Shown here: positions 1 to 9,702 of the stretch, in pieces
Layout: every line of letters starts with the position of its first letter
Position numbering within the stretch: the stretch's first letter is position 1
NCBI GenBank assembly: GCA_003280345.1
Contig: QCFB01000001.1
Location: forward strand, 154,039 to 218,038
Direction of reading: 5' to 3'
Length of the DNA: 64,000 nucleotides
Source of the DNA: Prochlorococcus sp. AG-363-A16
GTDB taxonomy: Bacteria; Cyanobacteriota; Cyanobacteriia; PCC-6307; Cyanobiaceae
Translations under genes and position numbers: made by a program
The notes under the pieces: model-generated
Databases searched by the model: none
What the model saw: the letters and a program-made list of their open reading frames with translations, nothing else
Told to the model about the DNA's origin: nothing

Positions 1-2402
1 GGCGGTGTTGTAATAAGACTCATTTCCCTTACACCAGATAAACTCATATACAACGTTCTGGGTATAGGCGTGGCAGATAAGGTAAGTACATCTATATCTT
101 TTTTTATTGACTTGATACGTTCTTTTTGTGATACACCAAATCTTTGCTCTTCATCTATTACTAAAAGGCCTAACTTTTTAAAAGAAATGCTCTTACCTAA
201 TAACTGATGAGTACCTATTACTATATCAGTTGTCCCTTCAAGTAATCCTTTTGTGATTTCTTTTTTTTCTAATGATGTACGAAATCTATTCAATAGGGAA
301 ACTTTAATTGGATATGGTGTAAATCTCTCAGATATTGTACGCCAATGTTGTTGAGCTAAGACTGTAGTAGGTGCTAACATTGCAACTTGTTTTCCTGATG
401 TTATTGCTTTAAATATTGCTCTAACTGCTACCTCTGTTTTCCCAAAACCTACATCTCCGCATACTAATCTATCCATGGGAATATTCCTTTCCATATCAGT
501 CTTTACATCTCTTACAGCCTTTATTTGATCAGAAGTAGGTTCATAAGGAAATGAATCTTCCATTTCATTTTGCCAAGGTCCATCAGGTGGAAACGAATAA
601 CCGACCACATTTGATCTTTCCGCATATAATTTAACAAGATCAATAGCTATTTTTTTTATAACTTTTCTTGCCCTTTCTTTTGTTTTTAACCATGAAGCTC
701 CTCCCATTTTATTAATTTGTGGAGTTTTACCATTTGTTGCTCTATATCTTCCTAAACTTGCAAGTTGGTCAGCTGCAACACTTAATTTTCCATCAAGATA
801 ATTGACTACAAGGTAGTCTCTATATTCTCCAGTAATAGACAATTTCTCTATTTTTTGAAATTGTCCAATTCCATGATTTCGATGGACTACATAATCTCCA
901 GGCCTTATCTTATTTGGATCTAAATTATTACTAGATGCTCTCTTGCGTCTTCTAATGTAGTTAGTACTATTAAATGAAGTTTGTCCAAAGAATTCTTTAT
1001 CAGTAATTACTACGATCTTCCATTGACTCAATATAAATCCTTCTAATTCACCCATATTATTTGCTTTAAGTGAAACTGGTGTCCTGTCTAATATCAATTT
1101 TTGGATCATATTTATATCATTTATGTTAGGTACAAATTTCACATGACAATCATGCTCTTCAAGAAGTGCGGAAGCTCTACTCGGTTGTGCTGACAATATC
1201 CATATTGAGAATTTACTATTAATAAAGTTTTTGATTTCTTTTGACATCCTTCCAAATTGATTAGGAAGAGGAATTATTGCTTGTGAAGCAATATTGAATG
1301 AATTTTTATGTTTATTCTCTTCTATTAACTCGCATAATTCAATATAATTAAATTTATTTAAATCAGTTAAGGATTCTCTAAAAGTTTTATGTAAATTATT
1401 AGGTAGTATTTGTTTAGCAATTTCATTATTTGTCTTTAATTCATACAGAGTTTCATTATAATGTTCTTCTACATGCTCTATCCATTTACTACAATGATTA
1501 GTACATTGATTAGGTTCATCTAAAACTATAAATGTTTCAGATCTAATATAATTTAAAATTGACGATGGTTGGGTAAATGCATTTCCTAGCAATCTTCTCA
1601 TACCCTCTGGAGTATTATTATTTAACAATTCATCTATTTCTTTTTCATTTAGTAATAAATTAATTGAATCAGGCAATGAAATTCTAATTTGATCAGCAAT
1701 AATTGGAGCAAAACCTTTTGGAGTTATATTAATTGAACCTATAGAATCCAATGAACGTTGGTTTATTGGATCGAATTCTTTGATTTTATCAATTTCATCT
1801 CCAAAAAATTCTAATCTTATAGGCAACTCAGAACTTACAGGATATACATCAAGGATATCTCCACGTCTACTAAAAGTACCTTCTTGTTCTATTGTAGTTA
1901 CTCTTTCATACCCAAGATTTGCTAATTCTTTTATTAGTAAATCTAAATCATACGTTAAACCAGCTTTTACTGTTATGCATTTTTTCTCAAGAATATCACG
2001 TGGTGGAAGATGAGGCTGTAATGATCTTTCTGTTGTAATTATTGCTATATCGTTAGCATTATTTCCTACAATTAACTCAGCCAATACTTGTAGTTGACCC
2101 CAAATAATTTCATTAGTTGAATCAAAACTTTCATACGGCGATCCCTCACTTGTAGGATAGATATATACAGATTTCCAACCTGTTAACTCAAGGATCGTAT
2201 ACCATCTATTTGCTTCTTCTAATGTGGGAACTATTACTAATAATGGTTTATCCTGTTTTTTTGATATTGAAGTGGCTATAACCGCCTTAGCAGTTCTACT
2301 AGCTCCATTGATTAGCAGCCTTTCCTTCCTATTTGCTCTATCTATTAGTTCATCTGTCAGACTTGATTTTTGTATCTGGTTAACAATAGATCTTAATGCC
2401 AT
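1..2402 (-). CDS. mfd: Transcription-repair coupling factor Mfd (partial, C-terminus off the left edge)
   Basis: Mfd is a DNA translocase that pushes stalled RNA polymerase off lesions and recruits UvrA. About 800 codons are visible, reading from 2402 leftwards off the window. Typical Mfd is about 1150 residues, so the end of the helicase and the C-terminal domain are missing. Visible in order are a UvrB-like N-terminal region, the RNAP-interaction (CarD-like) segment with DYVVHRNHGIGQF, then the helicase core with the Walker A motif GDVGFGKTEVAVRA and the DEEQ box VIDEEQRFGV. The ATG at 2402 (MALRSIVNQ) is the only plausible start, because a stop lies in frame a few codons upstream. The partner repair gene uvrC is also in this window. 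Identification is firm. Confidence 0.96.
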   Translation of the reverse strand, partial: MALRSIVNQIQKSSLTDELIDRANRKERLLINGASRTAKAVIATSISKKQDKPLLVIVPTLEEANRWYTILELTGWKSVYIYPTSEGSPYESFDSTNEIIWGQLQVLAELIVGNNANDIAIITTERSLQPHLPPRDILEKKCITVKAGLTYDLDLLIKELANLGYERVTTIEQEGTFSRRGDILDVYPVSSELPIRLEFFGDEIDKIKEFDPINQRSLDSIGSINITPKGFAPIIADQIRISLPDSINLLLNEKEIDELLNNNTPEGMRRLLGNAFTQPSSILNYIRSETFIVLDEPNQCTNHCSKWIEHVEEHYNETLYELKTNNEIAKQILPNNLHKTFRESLTDLNKFNYIELCELIEENKHKNSFNIASQAIIPLPNQFGRMSKEIKNFINSKFSIWILSAQPSRASALLEEHDCHVKFVPNINDINMIQKLILDRTPVSLKANNMGELEGFILSQWKIVVITDKEFFGQTSFNSTNYIRRRKRASSNNLDPNKIRPGDYVVHRNHGIGQFQKIEKLSITGEYRDYLVVNYLDGKLSVAADQLASLGRYRATNGKTPQINKMGGASWLKTKERARKVIKKIAIDLVKLYAERSNVVGYSFPPDGPWQNEMEDSFPYEPTSDQIKAVRDVKTDMERNIPMDRLVCGDVGFGKTEVAVRAIFKAITSGKQVAMLAPTTVLAQQHWRTISERFTPYPIKVSLLNRFRTSLEKKEITKGLLEGTTDIVIGTHQLLGKSISFKKLGLLVIDEEQRFGVSQKERIKSIKKDIDVLTLSATPIPRTLYMSLSGVREMSLITTP

Positions 2403-2500
2403 TATTCTTCTCTATTCTGCTATAACATTGAGTTTTAATTCTGCTAGCATCATCATTTGAGTAAACTACTACTATACATCACCAAAGATGATTTAGTTAA

Positions 2501-3271
2501 CTAGGTTAATTTATCTTCTAATAAATAATTATATTTTGATAAGTTTTCTTCGTTTAATTGTGCTCTGCTATTCACATTAAAGTTAGTAGATAGTAAATCC
2601 CTTGCCTTTTTTGGATCAATATCAAATTTTTTAATTATTGCATTGGATACATCAATGATTTGGTCTTTTGAGTATTTAATATCGATTAATGATATATTTT
2701 GTCCATTTGTTAATTCTTTCAATTTTATTAGGTATAATGTTAAGTCAGAGTACCTTAGTATTTTATTGCGACTCTGATAACCAAACAAACGTTCTAAAAA
2801 TATACTTTCATCATTTTTTTCCCATCCTATTCTTTTTAGTTCATTATCAATGCATGTTAGCTCATCGCTCCAGTCAAGTGGAGATTCATATTGGTCAGTA
2901 TTTTTAGATATAGGATGATTATTATTTTCATTCTTAGATATTGATGGAACCTCTTTTATTTTGTTAATGCCTGAGATAACCTGTGAAATATTGGAGGATG
3001 CTCTATTTTCATTATTATTTCTTGGATCAGGACTCGTATTATTTCTACCCTTCTTGATTGCTGTTTGGGATAACCTATCTGATAGACGTCTTATAGCGCG
3101 GTCTTCTGCTTCTTCTATAGTTTTGCCTTCTCCGTGCGCTGAGCCTAATTCAATAGAATCATTCCATCCAGAAACCTTTGCTATTACTCTTTTTTCATCT
3201 ATGTGGCAAATTTGTGACTGGATGCGCATGTTAACGAGTCCTTCAATACTTTCTATTCTTTGATTACTCAT
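2501..3271 (-). CDS. Conserved protein of unknown function upstream of mfd
   Basis: I do not recognise this 256-residue protein. The N-terminal 70 residues look like a small folded domain (IHDEKRVIAKVSGW followed by GEGKTIEEAEDRAIRRL), with the flavour of a double-psi or single-strand-annealing type fold, but that is only an impression. A low-complexity polar linker rich in Asn, Ser and Lys follows at about residues 90-130. The C-terminal half is helical. There is no signal peptide or membrane segment. The ATG start is clear. It lies 98 bp upstream of mfd on the same strand, so the two may be co-transcribed, hinting at a DNA-related role by context only. Confidence 0.75.
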   Translation of the reverse strand: MSNQRIESIEGLVNMRIQSQICHIDEKRVIAKVSGWNDSIELGSAHGEGKTIEEAEDRAIRRLSDRLSQTAIKKGRNNTSPDPRNNNENRASSNISQVISGINKIKEVPSISKNENNNHPISKNTDQYESPLDWSDELTCIDNELKRIGWEKNDESIFLERLFGYQSRNKILRYSDLTLYLIKLKELTNGQNISLIDIKYSKDQIIDVSNAIIKKFDIDPKKARDLLSTNFNVNSRAQLNEENLSKYNYLLEDKLT

Positions 3272-3318
3272 GATATCTCACACTAACTCTCTTTTCATAC
3301 TTATTTTTTAAACGTCGA

Positions 3319-4038
3319 ATGGATTCAGCATCCCTACCTTCTTTAACCCCATTGCTAGACGGAATTGATCAGTGGGTTGAGATGGCACCATTATTACCAG
3401 TTTTAATTTCACTTGAATTGGTTTTGTCAGCTGATAATGCCGTAGCTTTGGCTTCAATTACCAAAAGATTAAGTGATATAGACCTTCAGAGAAGAGCTCT
3501 AAACTTTGGGATTGGTATCTCTTTAATACTTCGTATCTTAATTATTTTAATGGCTCAATGGGTCTTAAACTTTTGGTTTATTCAACTTATTGCTGGTTTA
3601 TACTTAATTGCTCTTCTGTTTAACAAGTTATTAAGTTCCAGCACTACCATTGACAATAATAATGATCGTAACTCTAGGAATGAAGAATTTAGTTTATTAC
3701 AGACAATTATTATTCTTGCTTTTACTGATTTAGCTTTTTCTATTGATAGTGTTGCAGCAGCAGTAGCAATTAGTGATCAATTTCTTTTAGTAATTACTGG
3801 TGCAATTATTGGAGTTATAGCCCTAAGATTTACATCAGGCCTATTTATAAGATGGTTAGAAGTTTACTCTAGGTTAGAACTTGCAGGATATATAGCTGTA
3901 GGTATTATAGGGTTTAAATTACTTCTTCAATTACTTATACCTACCTTAATTATTACACAGTGGTTTACTTTTATAGTGATGGTACTTCTTTTCGTCTGGG
4001 GATTTTCAAAAAAACAAAAGGATTTTAAAAGCACTTAA
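3319..4038 (+). CDS. TerC-family integral membrane protein
   Basis: A 239-residue membrane protein of the TerC/YkoY family. These are thought to move or sense metal ions (Mn2+ efflux in some bacteria); plant TerC helps insert thylakoid proteins. The sequence has seven or so hydrophobic segments. Two family signatures with acidic residues inside membrane helices are visible: LELVLSADNAVALA near residue 31 and FTDLAFSIDSVAAAVA near residue 141. These paired Asp-containing motifs are the putative metal-binding site. Its stop codon directly abuts that of fmt on the opposite strand with no spacer. Substrate is not determinable from the sequence. Confidence 0.9.
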   Translation: MDSASLPSLTPLLDGIDQWVEMAPLLPVLISLELVLSADNAVALASITKRLSDIDLQRRALNFGIGISLILRILIILMAQWVLNFWFIQLIAGLYLIALLFNKLLSSSTTIDNNNDRNSRNEEFSLLQTIIILAFTDLAFSIDSVAAAVAISDQFLLVITGAIIGVIALRFTSGLFIRWLEVYSRLELAGYIAVGIIGFKLLLQLLIPTLIITQWFTFIVMVLLFVWGFSKKQKDFKST

Positions 4039-5058
4039 TTAAATGAACTTATCTCCAACATTCAAATTTAGCTGTTTAGTAAGTACAAAATGCTTCTCTT
4101 TGCATTTTCCTTCTAATTGGCCTAAGCGAATCAGTATAAGAGAGTCCAAGCAAGATACATAGATTCCTTGTTTATTATCAATATATATAATTTCCCCAGG
4201 AACTATATTTTGAATTTCTAAATTATAATCATTCATAGAATTAATTTTATCAATAAAGTCATTAATGTTGTTTTTAGAAGGTATTGTTTCTAGGATTTTC
4301 ACTCTTTTATTATTAAACGTAGTATATGCATTAGGGAATAGCCCCATAATGATTCTGTGTAACGTAATGGCATTTTGATTCCAATCAATTAATAAATCTG
4401 CCTTATTAATTAAACGTGCATATGTTGGTAATGAATTAAAATCTGATTGAGGTTTTAATAATTTTCCTATTGAACTTCTACATTGATATTTACCTGTATA
4501 TTTTTCAAAAATATTCAATGCTTTTAGCATTAGGTTAGCTGATAACTTACTTAGTTTATTTGCTAATATATTCGCATTATCATCAATATTTATAGGTATT
4601 TCTTCGGAGATAAGTAATGGCCCAGTATCAAGCCCTTCCTCCATTAACATAATTGAAATGCCAGTTGTTTCATCTCCATTTATTATGCTCCATTGTATTG
4701 GCGCTGCTCCTCTCCACTTTGGAAGAATTGACGCATGTATATTCCAGCAACCTAATTTAGGTTGAACTAAAACTTCTTTTGGTAATAATTGACCATATGC
4801 TATTACTATATAAATATCTGCATTTAAATTTTTTATTTGATTTTGAATATCCTCTTCTTTCTTTATAGAATTTGGTGTAAATATTGGAATACCTAATTCA
4901 ATAGCTCTTTTTTTAATTGAAGAGGAAATTAAATTTGATCCTCTACCTCTTCTCCTATCTGGCTGAGTTACACATGCAATAACCTCATGGTTTGATTTAT
5001 ATAATGCATTTAAAGTCTCTAATGCATATTCTGGTGTGCCCCAGAATATAATTTTCAT
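4039..5058 (-). CDS. fmt: Methionyl-tRNA formyltransferase
   Basis: Fmt transfers a formyl group from 10-formyltetrahydrofolate to the initiator Met-tRNA in the cytoplasm. The protein is 339 residues, the normal size. The N-terminal formyltransferase domain carries IIFWGTPEYALETL at its start and the catalytic block LGCWNIHASILPKWRGAAPI (Asn-His pair) near residue 105, with the Asp of EEGLDTGPLL completing the usual Asn/His/Asp set. A C-terminal tRNA-binding domain follows. Its ATG overlaps the tldE stop by four bases (ATGA), so it is translationally coupled to the tldD-tldE pair upstream. Confidence 0.97.
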   Translation of the reverse strand: MKIIFWGTPEYALETLNALYKSNHEVIACVTQPDRRRGRGSNLISSSIKKRAIELGIPIFTPNSIKKEEDIQNQIKNLNADIYIVIAYGQLLPKEVLVQPKLGCWNIHASILPKWRGAAPIQWSIINGDETTGISIMLMEEGLDTGPLLISEEIPINIDDNANILANKLSKLSANLMLKALNIFEKYTGKYQCRSSIGKLLKPQSDFNSLPTYARLINKADLLIDWNQNAITLHRIIMGLFPNAYTTFNNKRVKILETIPSKNNINDFIDKINSMNDYNLEIQNIVPGEIIYIDNKQGIYVSCLDSLILIRLGQLEGKCKEKHFVLTKQLNLNVGDKFI

Positions 5059-6440
5059 GCTTCACCAGTAATCGATAATTCTTCTACCCAGATGTGGGGT
5101 GATACTCCGATATGAGTATCAACAATTTCGTCCTCTATTTGGACAATTCTTTTGAGGACTTGTTTTATATCTCCTGCTACGGTAGCTGCTTCAATAGAGA
5201 TTGCCTCACCTTTTTCAATAAGCCAACCATCAAAAGGTAATGAGAATGAACCCTGAGTTGACTTTACGCCTGCGTGTAAAGCATTTAATCCTTCTATAAG
5301 TACAAATTTTTGACTATATTTCTTATGATTTAATGAATTATCAATTGAATTAATTCCCATTGTTTTACTAATAACAAACCAATCAGGACCAACCGAAACT
5401 TTTGAGCCCATGCCAGCATGACCTGTAGGTAATACACCAAAATGTCTTGCTGTAGCTTCTGAATGGAGAAAGTTTTTCAGTATTCCACCATCTATTAATG
5501 ATAGGTTTGAAGTTGGTGTTCCTTCACCATCAAAACTTGATGCACTTATATTTGCAGGATGTAAGGCATTATCATTAATTGATAGGAAGGGAACTGCTAT
5601 TTGTTTACCTAATGAATCTTTAGTTGATAAGCTCACTCCATCTATTACTGACCTAGCGTTGAACAAATTACTAAATGCACTAATAAGTTCTAGAAAGGCT
5701 TCTGGAGTAAAGCAGACGAGATATTTTCCTGTATCAATAGGTTTATAATTTAAATGTTTAATTGTTTTATGAGCTGCTTCATTAATACAACCATCAATAT
5801 CCAGTTGTCCGGTTCCTAAGGCTAATCGAACTGACCCTGAACTTCTTGGCTTTCGATTTAACTCCTCTGCACGAGCATAAAGATAAATACTTGATTGACT
5901 TCTCGTTAAATATCTATTTATTCCATTGCTATTTAAGTATAATCTATTATAAGAAGATTCCGATAATCCATTGTAAGGTACTGTCTTAATTGCTTTATGT
6001 TGGTTAATTAAATTTGATTCTGCTTTTTTTAAGAGCTCTAATAACTTGTTGATTCCATGTGGCTCTTTAACTGGTCTTTCTATTAATGGGAGAGGTTCAT
6101 TTGCTCGACAAGAAAATTCAGGGATATCATTTGGATTGCCAAATTCAGATGCATTTTGAGCCCCAGACACTGCCCTATAGAGACCTTCATCAGATATGTC
6201 AGAGGTACTAGTAATACCAACTAAACCATCACTATTCCAAACTCTCAATGTAATTTGAGTTTTTTGACTTGCCTTTAATTGTTTTGCATTACCCTTATCC
6301 ACTTGAACTGAGATGTCATTACTTGATGAGGCTCCTAAATCCCATTTTTTTACACCTAATTTATCAGTTAGAATTTGTATTACTGAGGCTAAATGATCAA
6401 GACCTTTTAATGTCTGAGAGTTTACTATTTTAGTACTCAT
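5055..6440 (-). CDS. tldE: TldE/PmbA-family metallopeptidase subunit
   Basis: A 461-residue member of the TldD/PmbA (TldE) family. In the studied enterobacterial complex TldD and TldE form a heterodimer that degrades unfolded peptides and matures modified peptides. TldE lacks the metal-binding HExxxH helix, and none is visible here. Family features include the C-terminal stretch with GEGTPTSNLSLIDGGILKNF and PTGHAGMGSKVSVGPDWFV. It lies two bases downstream of tldD and overlaps fmt by four bases, indicating one transcript. Substrate in picocyanobacteria is unknown. Confidence 0.9.
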   Translation of the reverse strand: MSTKIVNSQTLKGLDHLASVIQILTDKLGVKKWDLGASSSNDISVQVDKGNAKQLKASQKTQITLRVWNSDGLVGITSTSDISDEGLYRAVSGAQNASEFGNPNDIPEFSCRANEPLPLIERPVKEPHGINKLLELLKKAESNLINQHKAIKTVPYNGLSESSYNRLYLNSNGINRYLTRSQSSIYLYARAEELNRKPRSSGSVRLALGTGQLDIDGCINEAAHKTIKHLNYKPIDTGKYLVCFTPEAFLELISAFSNLFNARSVIDGVSLSTKDSLGKQIAVPFLSINDNALHPANISASSFDGEGTPTSNLSLIDGGILKNFLHSEATARHFGVLPTGHAGMGSKVSVGPDWFVISKTMGINSIDNSLNHKKYSQKFVLIEGLNALHAGVKSTQGSFSLPFDGWLIEKGEAISIEAATVAGDIKQVLKRIVQIEDEIVDTHIGVSPHIWVEELSITGEA

Positions 6441-6442
6441 TT

Positions 6443-7855
6443 CTATCTACCTCCTATGGTGATTGAGTCGACTTTAATATGAGGTTGACCTACTGTTACG
6501 TTAATGTTTCCACTTACTGAGCCGCAGAAACCAGCCGCTAGATCAAGATCATTTCCACACATAGAGATTCTTGGCATTACATCTTTAGCTTCTCCAATTA
6601 ATGTCGCACCTTTTACAGGCTTTGTGATTTTACCATCTTCGATTAAATAACCTTCTTCAACAGAGAAATTAAATTGACCTGTTGGCCCAACACTTCCACC
6701 ACCCATTGACTTACAATAAAGTCCATAATCTACACTTGATATTAATTCATTAGGACTGTAGTTTCCCGATTTGATATAAGTATTTCGCATGCGACTGGCT
6801 GCAGCAAATGAATGGCTTTGTCTTCTTCCACTACCTGTTCGGGGATGACCAGTTCTCATTTCTCCAGCTCTGTCACTAATAAATTGTTTTAAAACTCCAT
6901 TTTCAATTAAAATCACTTTTTTTGGTTCCAACCCTTCGTCATCGACTGATAACGATCCAAATGCACCTCTACTTGTTCCTTCATCAACAGCTGTAATAGC
7001 TTCATTTGCTATTAGTTGATTTAACTTATTTGAAAAAGGCGTTGTACCTCTCTCAATTTGCGTCGTTTCGAGCAAATGCCCGCAAGCTTCATGAAATATA
7101 ACTCCTCCAAACTTGTTAGCTAGAACAGCCGGCATTTGTCCAGCCTCAACATAATCTGCATATAACATTTTTGATGCACTCTCGCATACATCTTGTGCAC
7201 AATCATCTGGAATCCATTCTCTAATATCATTGGGAAGGTCAGATGATCCAATACGACGTCCTATACTTGTGCGATGCTCTTTATCTGCTGATAACAAATT
7301 TAGACCTATTGATTGATGTAATCTAATATCCCTAACAAATGTTCTGTCAGTTGAAGCTATTAAGACTTCTTGCCATGATCTTGAATAACTTGCTCTACGC
7401 ACTTGAATATGTTGCCCATATTTATTGAGAGCATTCGTTCCAGCCAATAATATATTACATGTTTCTTTTAAATTAGGACACATATCTAACCATTGATTTT
7501 TATTATCACCATAATCTCTTAGTAATTCTAGACCATCAAAATTTGTTATTTTAAGACTATTATTTGTTAATCCAAGCATCCCAAGAGCTTGATTTAATGC
7601 CAACATTAATCCATTTTCTGAAACATCATTAGTACTTACAAACCCATCACGATTGTTCAAAAATACTCTAATTCCTGCCCCTCTCGTAAAAGAAGGGTTA
7701 ACACTTGTTATGTGATCTTGTTCTGCTAAAAGGTTTTGACAATCTGTTTTTTCTAGGAAAATTTCAACAAAATCAGCTCCGGATGACTTTCCATAAGAAA
7801 GTAAATGCTCCAATGTTTCCTTCCATGATGGACTGAACGATTCATCTAGTGACAT
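6443..7855 (-). CDS. tldD: TldD-family zinc metallopeptidase subunit
   Basis: Catalytic partner of TldE. The metal-binding HExxxH motif is present as GVIFHEACGHLLETTQIERG at about residues 255-275 of the longer reading. A glycine-rich C-terminus with GGGSVGPTGQFNFSVEEGY and GEAKDVMPRISMCGNDL is typical of the family. Start choice: a TTG at 7885 gives 480 residues, while the ATG at 7855 (MSLDESFSPSW) gives 470 and is preferred here. Neither has a strong ribosome-binding site. The next gene, tldE, follows after two bases. Confidence 0.93.
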   Translation of the reverse strand: MSLDESFSPSWKETLEHLLSYGKSSGADFVEIFLEKTDCQNLLAEQDHITSVNPSFTRGAGIRVFLNNRDGFVSTNDVSENGLMLALNQALGMLGLTNNSLKITNFDGLELLRDYGDNKNQWLDMCPNLKETCNILLAGTNALNKYGQHIQVRRASYSRSWQEVLIASTDRTFVRDIRLHQSIGLNLLSADKEHRTSIGRRIGSSDLPNDIREWIPDDCAQDVCESASKMLYADYVEAGQMPAVLANKFGGVIFHEACGHLLETTQIERGTTPFSNKLNQLIANEAITAVDEGTSRGAFGSLSVDDEGLEPKKVILIENGVLKQFISDRAGEMRTGHPRTGSGRRQSHSFAAASRMRNTYIKSGNYSPNELISSVDYGLYCKSMGGGSVGPTGQFNFSVEEGYLIEDGKITKPVKGATLIGEAKDVMPRISMCGNDLDLAAGFCGSVSGNINVTVGQPHIKVDSITIGGR

Positions 7856-7974
7856 TTCGGTGGTTTCAAAAGTAGAGAGGGTCAATAAAAAATTAAGTTT
7901 AGTTTTTATAGAATATATGAGAAAAACGCATCTTTTATGAAAAAGGACACCATTGAGTATATATTCCTATCAAA

Positions 7975-8397
7975 CTAGTTGCTTCCTAGCCATTTTTGGC
8001 CATTTAGTCGCTGTAAGAGCCTTGAAACCAACAGAGACATACTTATTTTCTTTTCATCAATAAGGAATGATTCTAGAAGACTTGGTTCAGAGCCTGCTTC
8101 AGCAAGAGAGATTGTTTTTGAAGAGGTAATTTTTTCATTACTAAAACAAACCCAATATCTTCTCCCCTGAGGTAGTTCTCCATATAGCATCCAACAATTT
8201 CCCCCAACAACTGGTCTGATTCCATGCTGTAAAAGTAATTTAGAGTGATTTACTCCTAAAGCCTCACATGCTTGACTAATACGAGGAATTAAATCTTGTG
8301 TTACAAATTCTTGAAAGGGTTTATCTTCTGGTTTTAGTGGTTTTTGGGGTATATCCTCAACGTCTTTTTTTGAGGAATCAATTGCATCTGTTTCCAT
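7975..8397 (-). CDS. ndhV: DUF2996 protein, NdhV-like
   Basis: A 140-residue soluble protein. The C-terminal ending (SFLIDEKKISMSLLVSRLLQ then RLNGQKWLG) matches my memory of the DUF2996 family, to which the NDH-1 subunit NdhV of cyanobacteria and chloroplasts belongs. NdhV binds the ferredoxin-side arm of the photosynthetic NDH-1 complex and supports cyclic electron flow. The first 25 residues are acidic and probably disordered. The start is a clear ATG. It is a single gene between tldD and a membrane-protein gene. The NdhV equation is inference from the motif; a BLAST against Slr1623 would decide it. Confidence 0.6.
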   Translation of the reverse strand: METDAIDSSKKDVEDIPQKPLKPEDKPFQEFVTQDLIPRISQACEALGVNHSKLLLQHGIRPVVGGNCWMLYGELPQGRRYWVCFSNEKITSSKTISLAEAGSEPSLLESFLIDEKKISMSLLVSRLLQRLNGQKWLGSN

Positions 8398-8478
8398 AAT
8401 TCTAATGCTGCTGGATCTGATTATGTTAATTATAAAAGTCTATAATTAATTTGATTGCAATAGCAACAATATTTTTTT

Positions 8479-9081
8479 TTACCACTCATCACTGACAGGT
8501 CTACCCCATTCAGCTAATTCAGTCTTTTTATTTTCTTGCTTATAATCGTTATTTAGATCAGGTTGTGTTGACTTTATGTCGACATCACTCAAATAATCAA
8601 AGTTTAAATTATCATCGTCTTCATCTACATATTTTAAATTATCATTATTGTCATCATTATATTCAGAACGATTATGAATAGTCTCTACATACTTGTATGG
8701 TACAGAAATAGTAGGTGGTGTTTCTCTTATATCCCTATTTTGAAAATGATTTATTGCTTGTTGATGTAATTCAGTGGTATTATTTTGATAAATATTCTGT
8801 GAATTTTTATTGTCTCTGATATTTTGATTTTGATTGCTAGTAGTCCGAACTTTTCGATTAAACTTTTGATTAGAATCGGCTATGGCCAATGCTGTTGCAG
8901 ATGAAAAAATAAATCCAGATGTTGCTCCAATAGCCAACCATATTCCTAGTCCTATATTTGGTGTTTTTAAAGTTAATAATTTTAATTGAATAGTGGGTTT
9001 GATATTAAGGATAGACACAAGCAACACAATTATAAATGGAATTATACTTGGTATTAATAGCAATCTTTGAATACGTCTCAT
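8479..9081 (-). CDS. Small membrane protein of unknown function downstream of ubiX
   Basis: Two hydrophobic segments are visible near the N-terminus (LLLIPSIIPFIIVLLVSIL and GLGIWLAIGATSGFIFSSA), followed by a long polar, Asn/Asp-rich and probably disordered cytoplasmic tail ending in WGRPVSDEW. This resembles LapA-like two-helix membrane proteins, but I do not recognise the family. The open frame extends upstream to 9114 inside ubiX. The ATG at 9081 (MRRIQRLLL) is preferred because it sits one base after the ubiX stop (TAA-A-ATG), the usual coupled arrangement, and gives 200 residues. Confidence 0.7.
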   Translation of the reverse strand: MRRIQRLLLIPSIIPFIIVLLVSILNIKPTIQLKLLTLKTPNIGLGIWLAIGATSGFIFSSATALAIADSNQKFNRKVRTTSNQNQNIRDNKNSQNIYQNNTTELHQQAINHFQNRDIRETPPTISVPYKYVETIHNRSEYNDDNNDNLKYVDEDDDNLNFDYLSDVDIKSTQPDLNNDYKQENKKTELAEWGRPVSDEW

Positions 9082-9082
9082 T

Positions 9083-9697
9083 TTACTTCTCGCCCCATCT
9101 ATTAATATTACCAAGATCCTCTCCTAGTAAGTCAAAAAGCCTTATGACAAGAAAGTCAATAATATCATTAATAGAATTAGGTTTTGTATACCATGCAGGT
9201 ATTAATGGAAATATAGTTACTCCAGCAGTTGAAAGAGTAGTCATATTTTTTAAATGAATAAGGTTAAATGGAGTTTCTCTTGGAGCTATAATTAATGGTC
9301 TATTTTCTTTTAAGTGAACATCAGCTGTTCTTTCAATCAAATCAAGTGAATATCCTGAGGCCAACCTACCTACTGTTCCCATTGTGCATGGAATTATAAT
9401 CATCCCTTTAGTTTTATAACTTCCACTAGCAATAGATGCAGCATGATTATTCCACTTAAAACATTTAAGTTGCCCAGTTTTTACTTTTAATCTACTTCTC
9501 CAGAACTTCTCCTGTAGAGTCATATCTACTGGTACTTGTAAAGACATTTCTGAATTCCATACTTCATAAGCTCCTTTGCTTAATATAAGTGCAACATTTT
9601 GATTGTTATCAAGCAGTAGTTGTATTGCACGTTCAGCAACTGGTTGTGCAGATGCACCAGTTATAGCAATAACATATGGCCTTACTATTTTAGTCAT
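9083..9697 (-). CDS. ubiX: Flavin prenyltransferase UbiX
   Basis: UbiX attaches a dimethylallyl group to FMN to make the prenylated flavin used by UbiD-type decarboxylases, here presumably in plastoquinone synthesis. The 204-residue protein is of normal length. The Rossmann-like flavodoxin fold begins with IAITGASAQPVAERAIQLL. The family motifs PCTMGTVGRLASGYSLDLIE and RPLIIAPRETPFNLIHL, which bind FMN and phosphate, are intact. It begins six bases after the upstream RNB gene, so the RNB gene, ubiX and the membrane protein likely share a transcript. No ubiD is in this window. Confidence 0.94.
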   Translation of the reverse strand: MTKIVRPYVIAITGASAQPVAERAIQLLLDNNQNVALILSKGAYEVWNSEMSLQVPVDMTLQEKFWRSRLKVKTGQLKCFKWNNHAASIASGSYKTKGMIIIPCTMGTVGRLASGYSLDLIERTADVHLKENRPLIIAPRETPFNLIHLKNMTTLSTAGVTIFPLIPAWYTKPNSINDIIDFLVIRLFDLLGEDLGNINRWGEK

Positions 9698-9702
9698 ATT
9701 TA

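Noticed and set aside
7856..7885. Longer TldD start at TTG 7885
   Set aside because: Possible, but an ATG ten codons later is a simpler start; noted in the gene entry.
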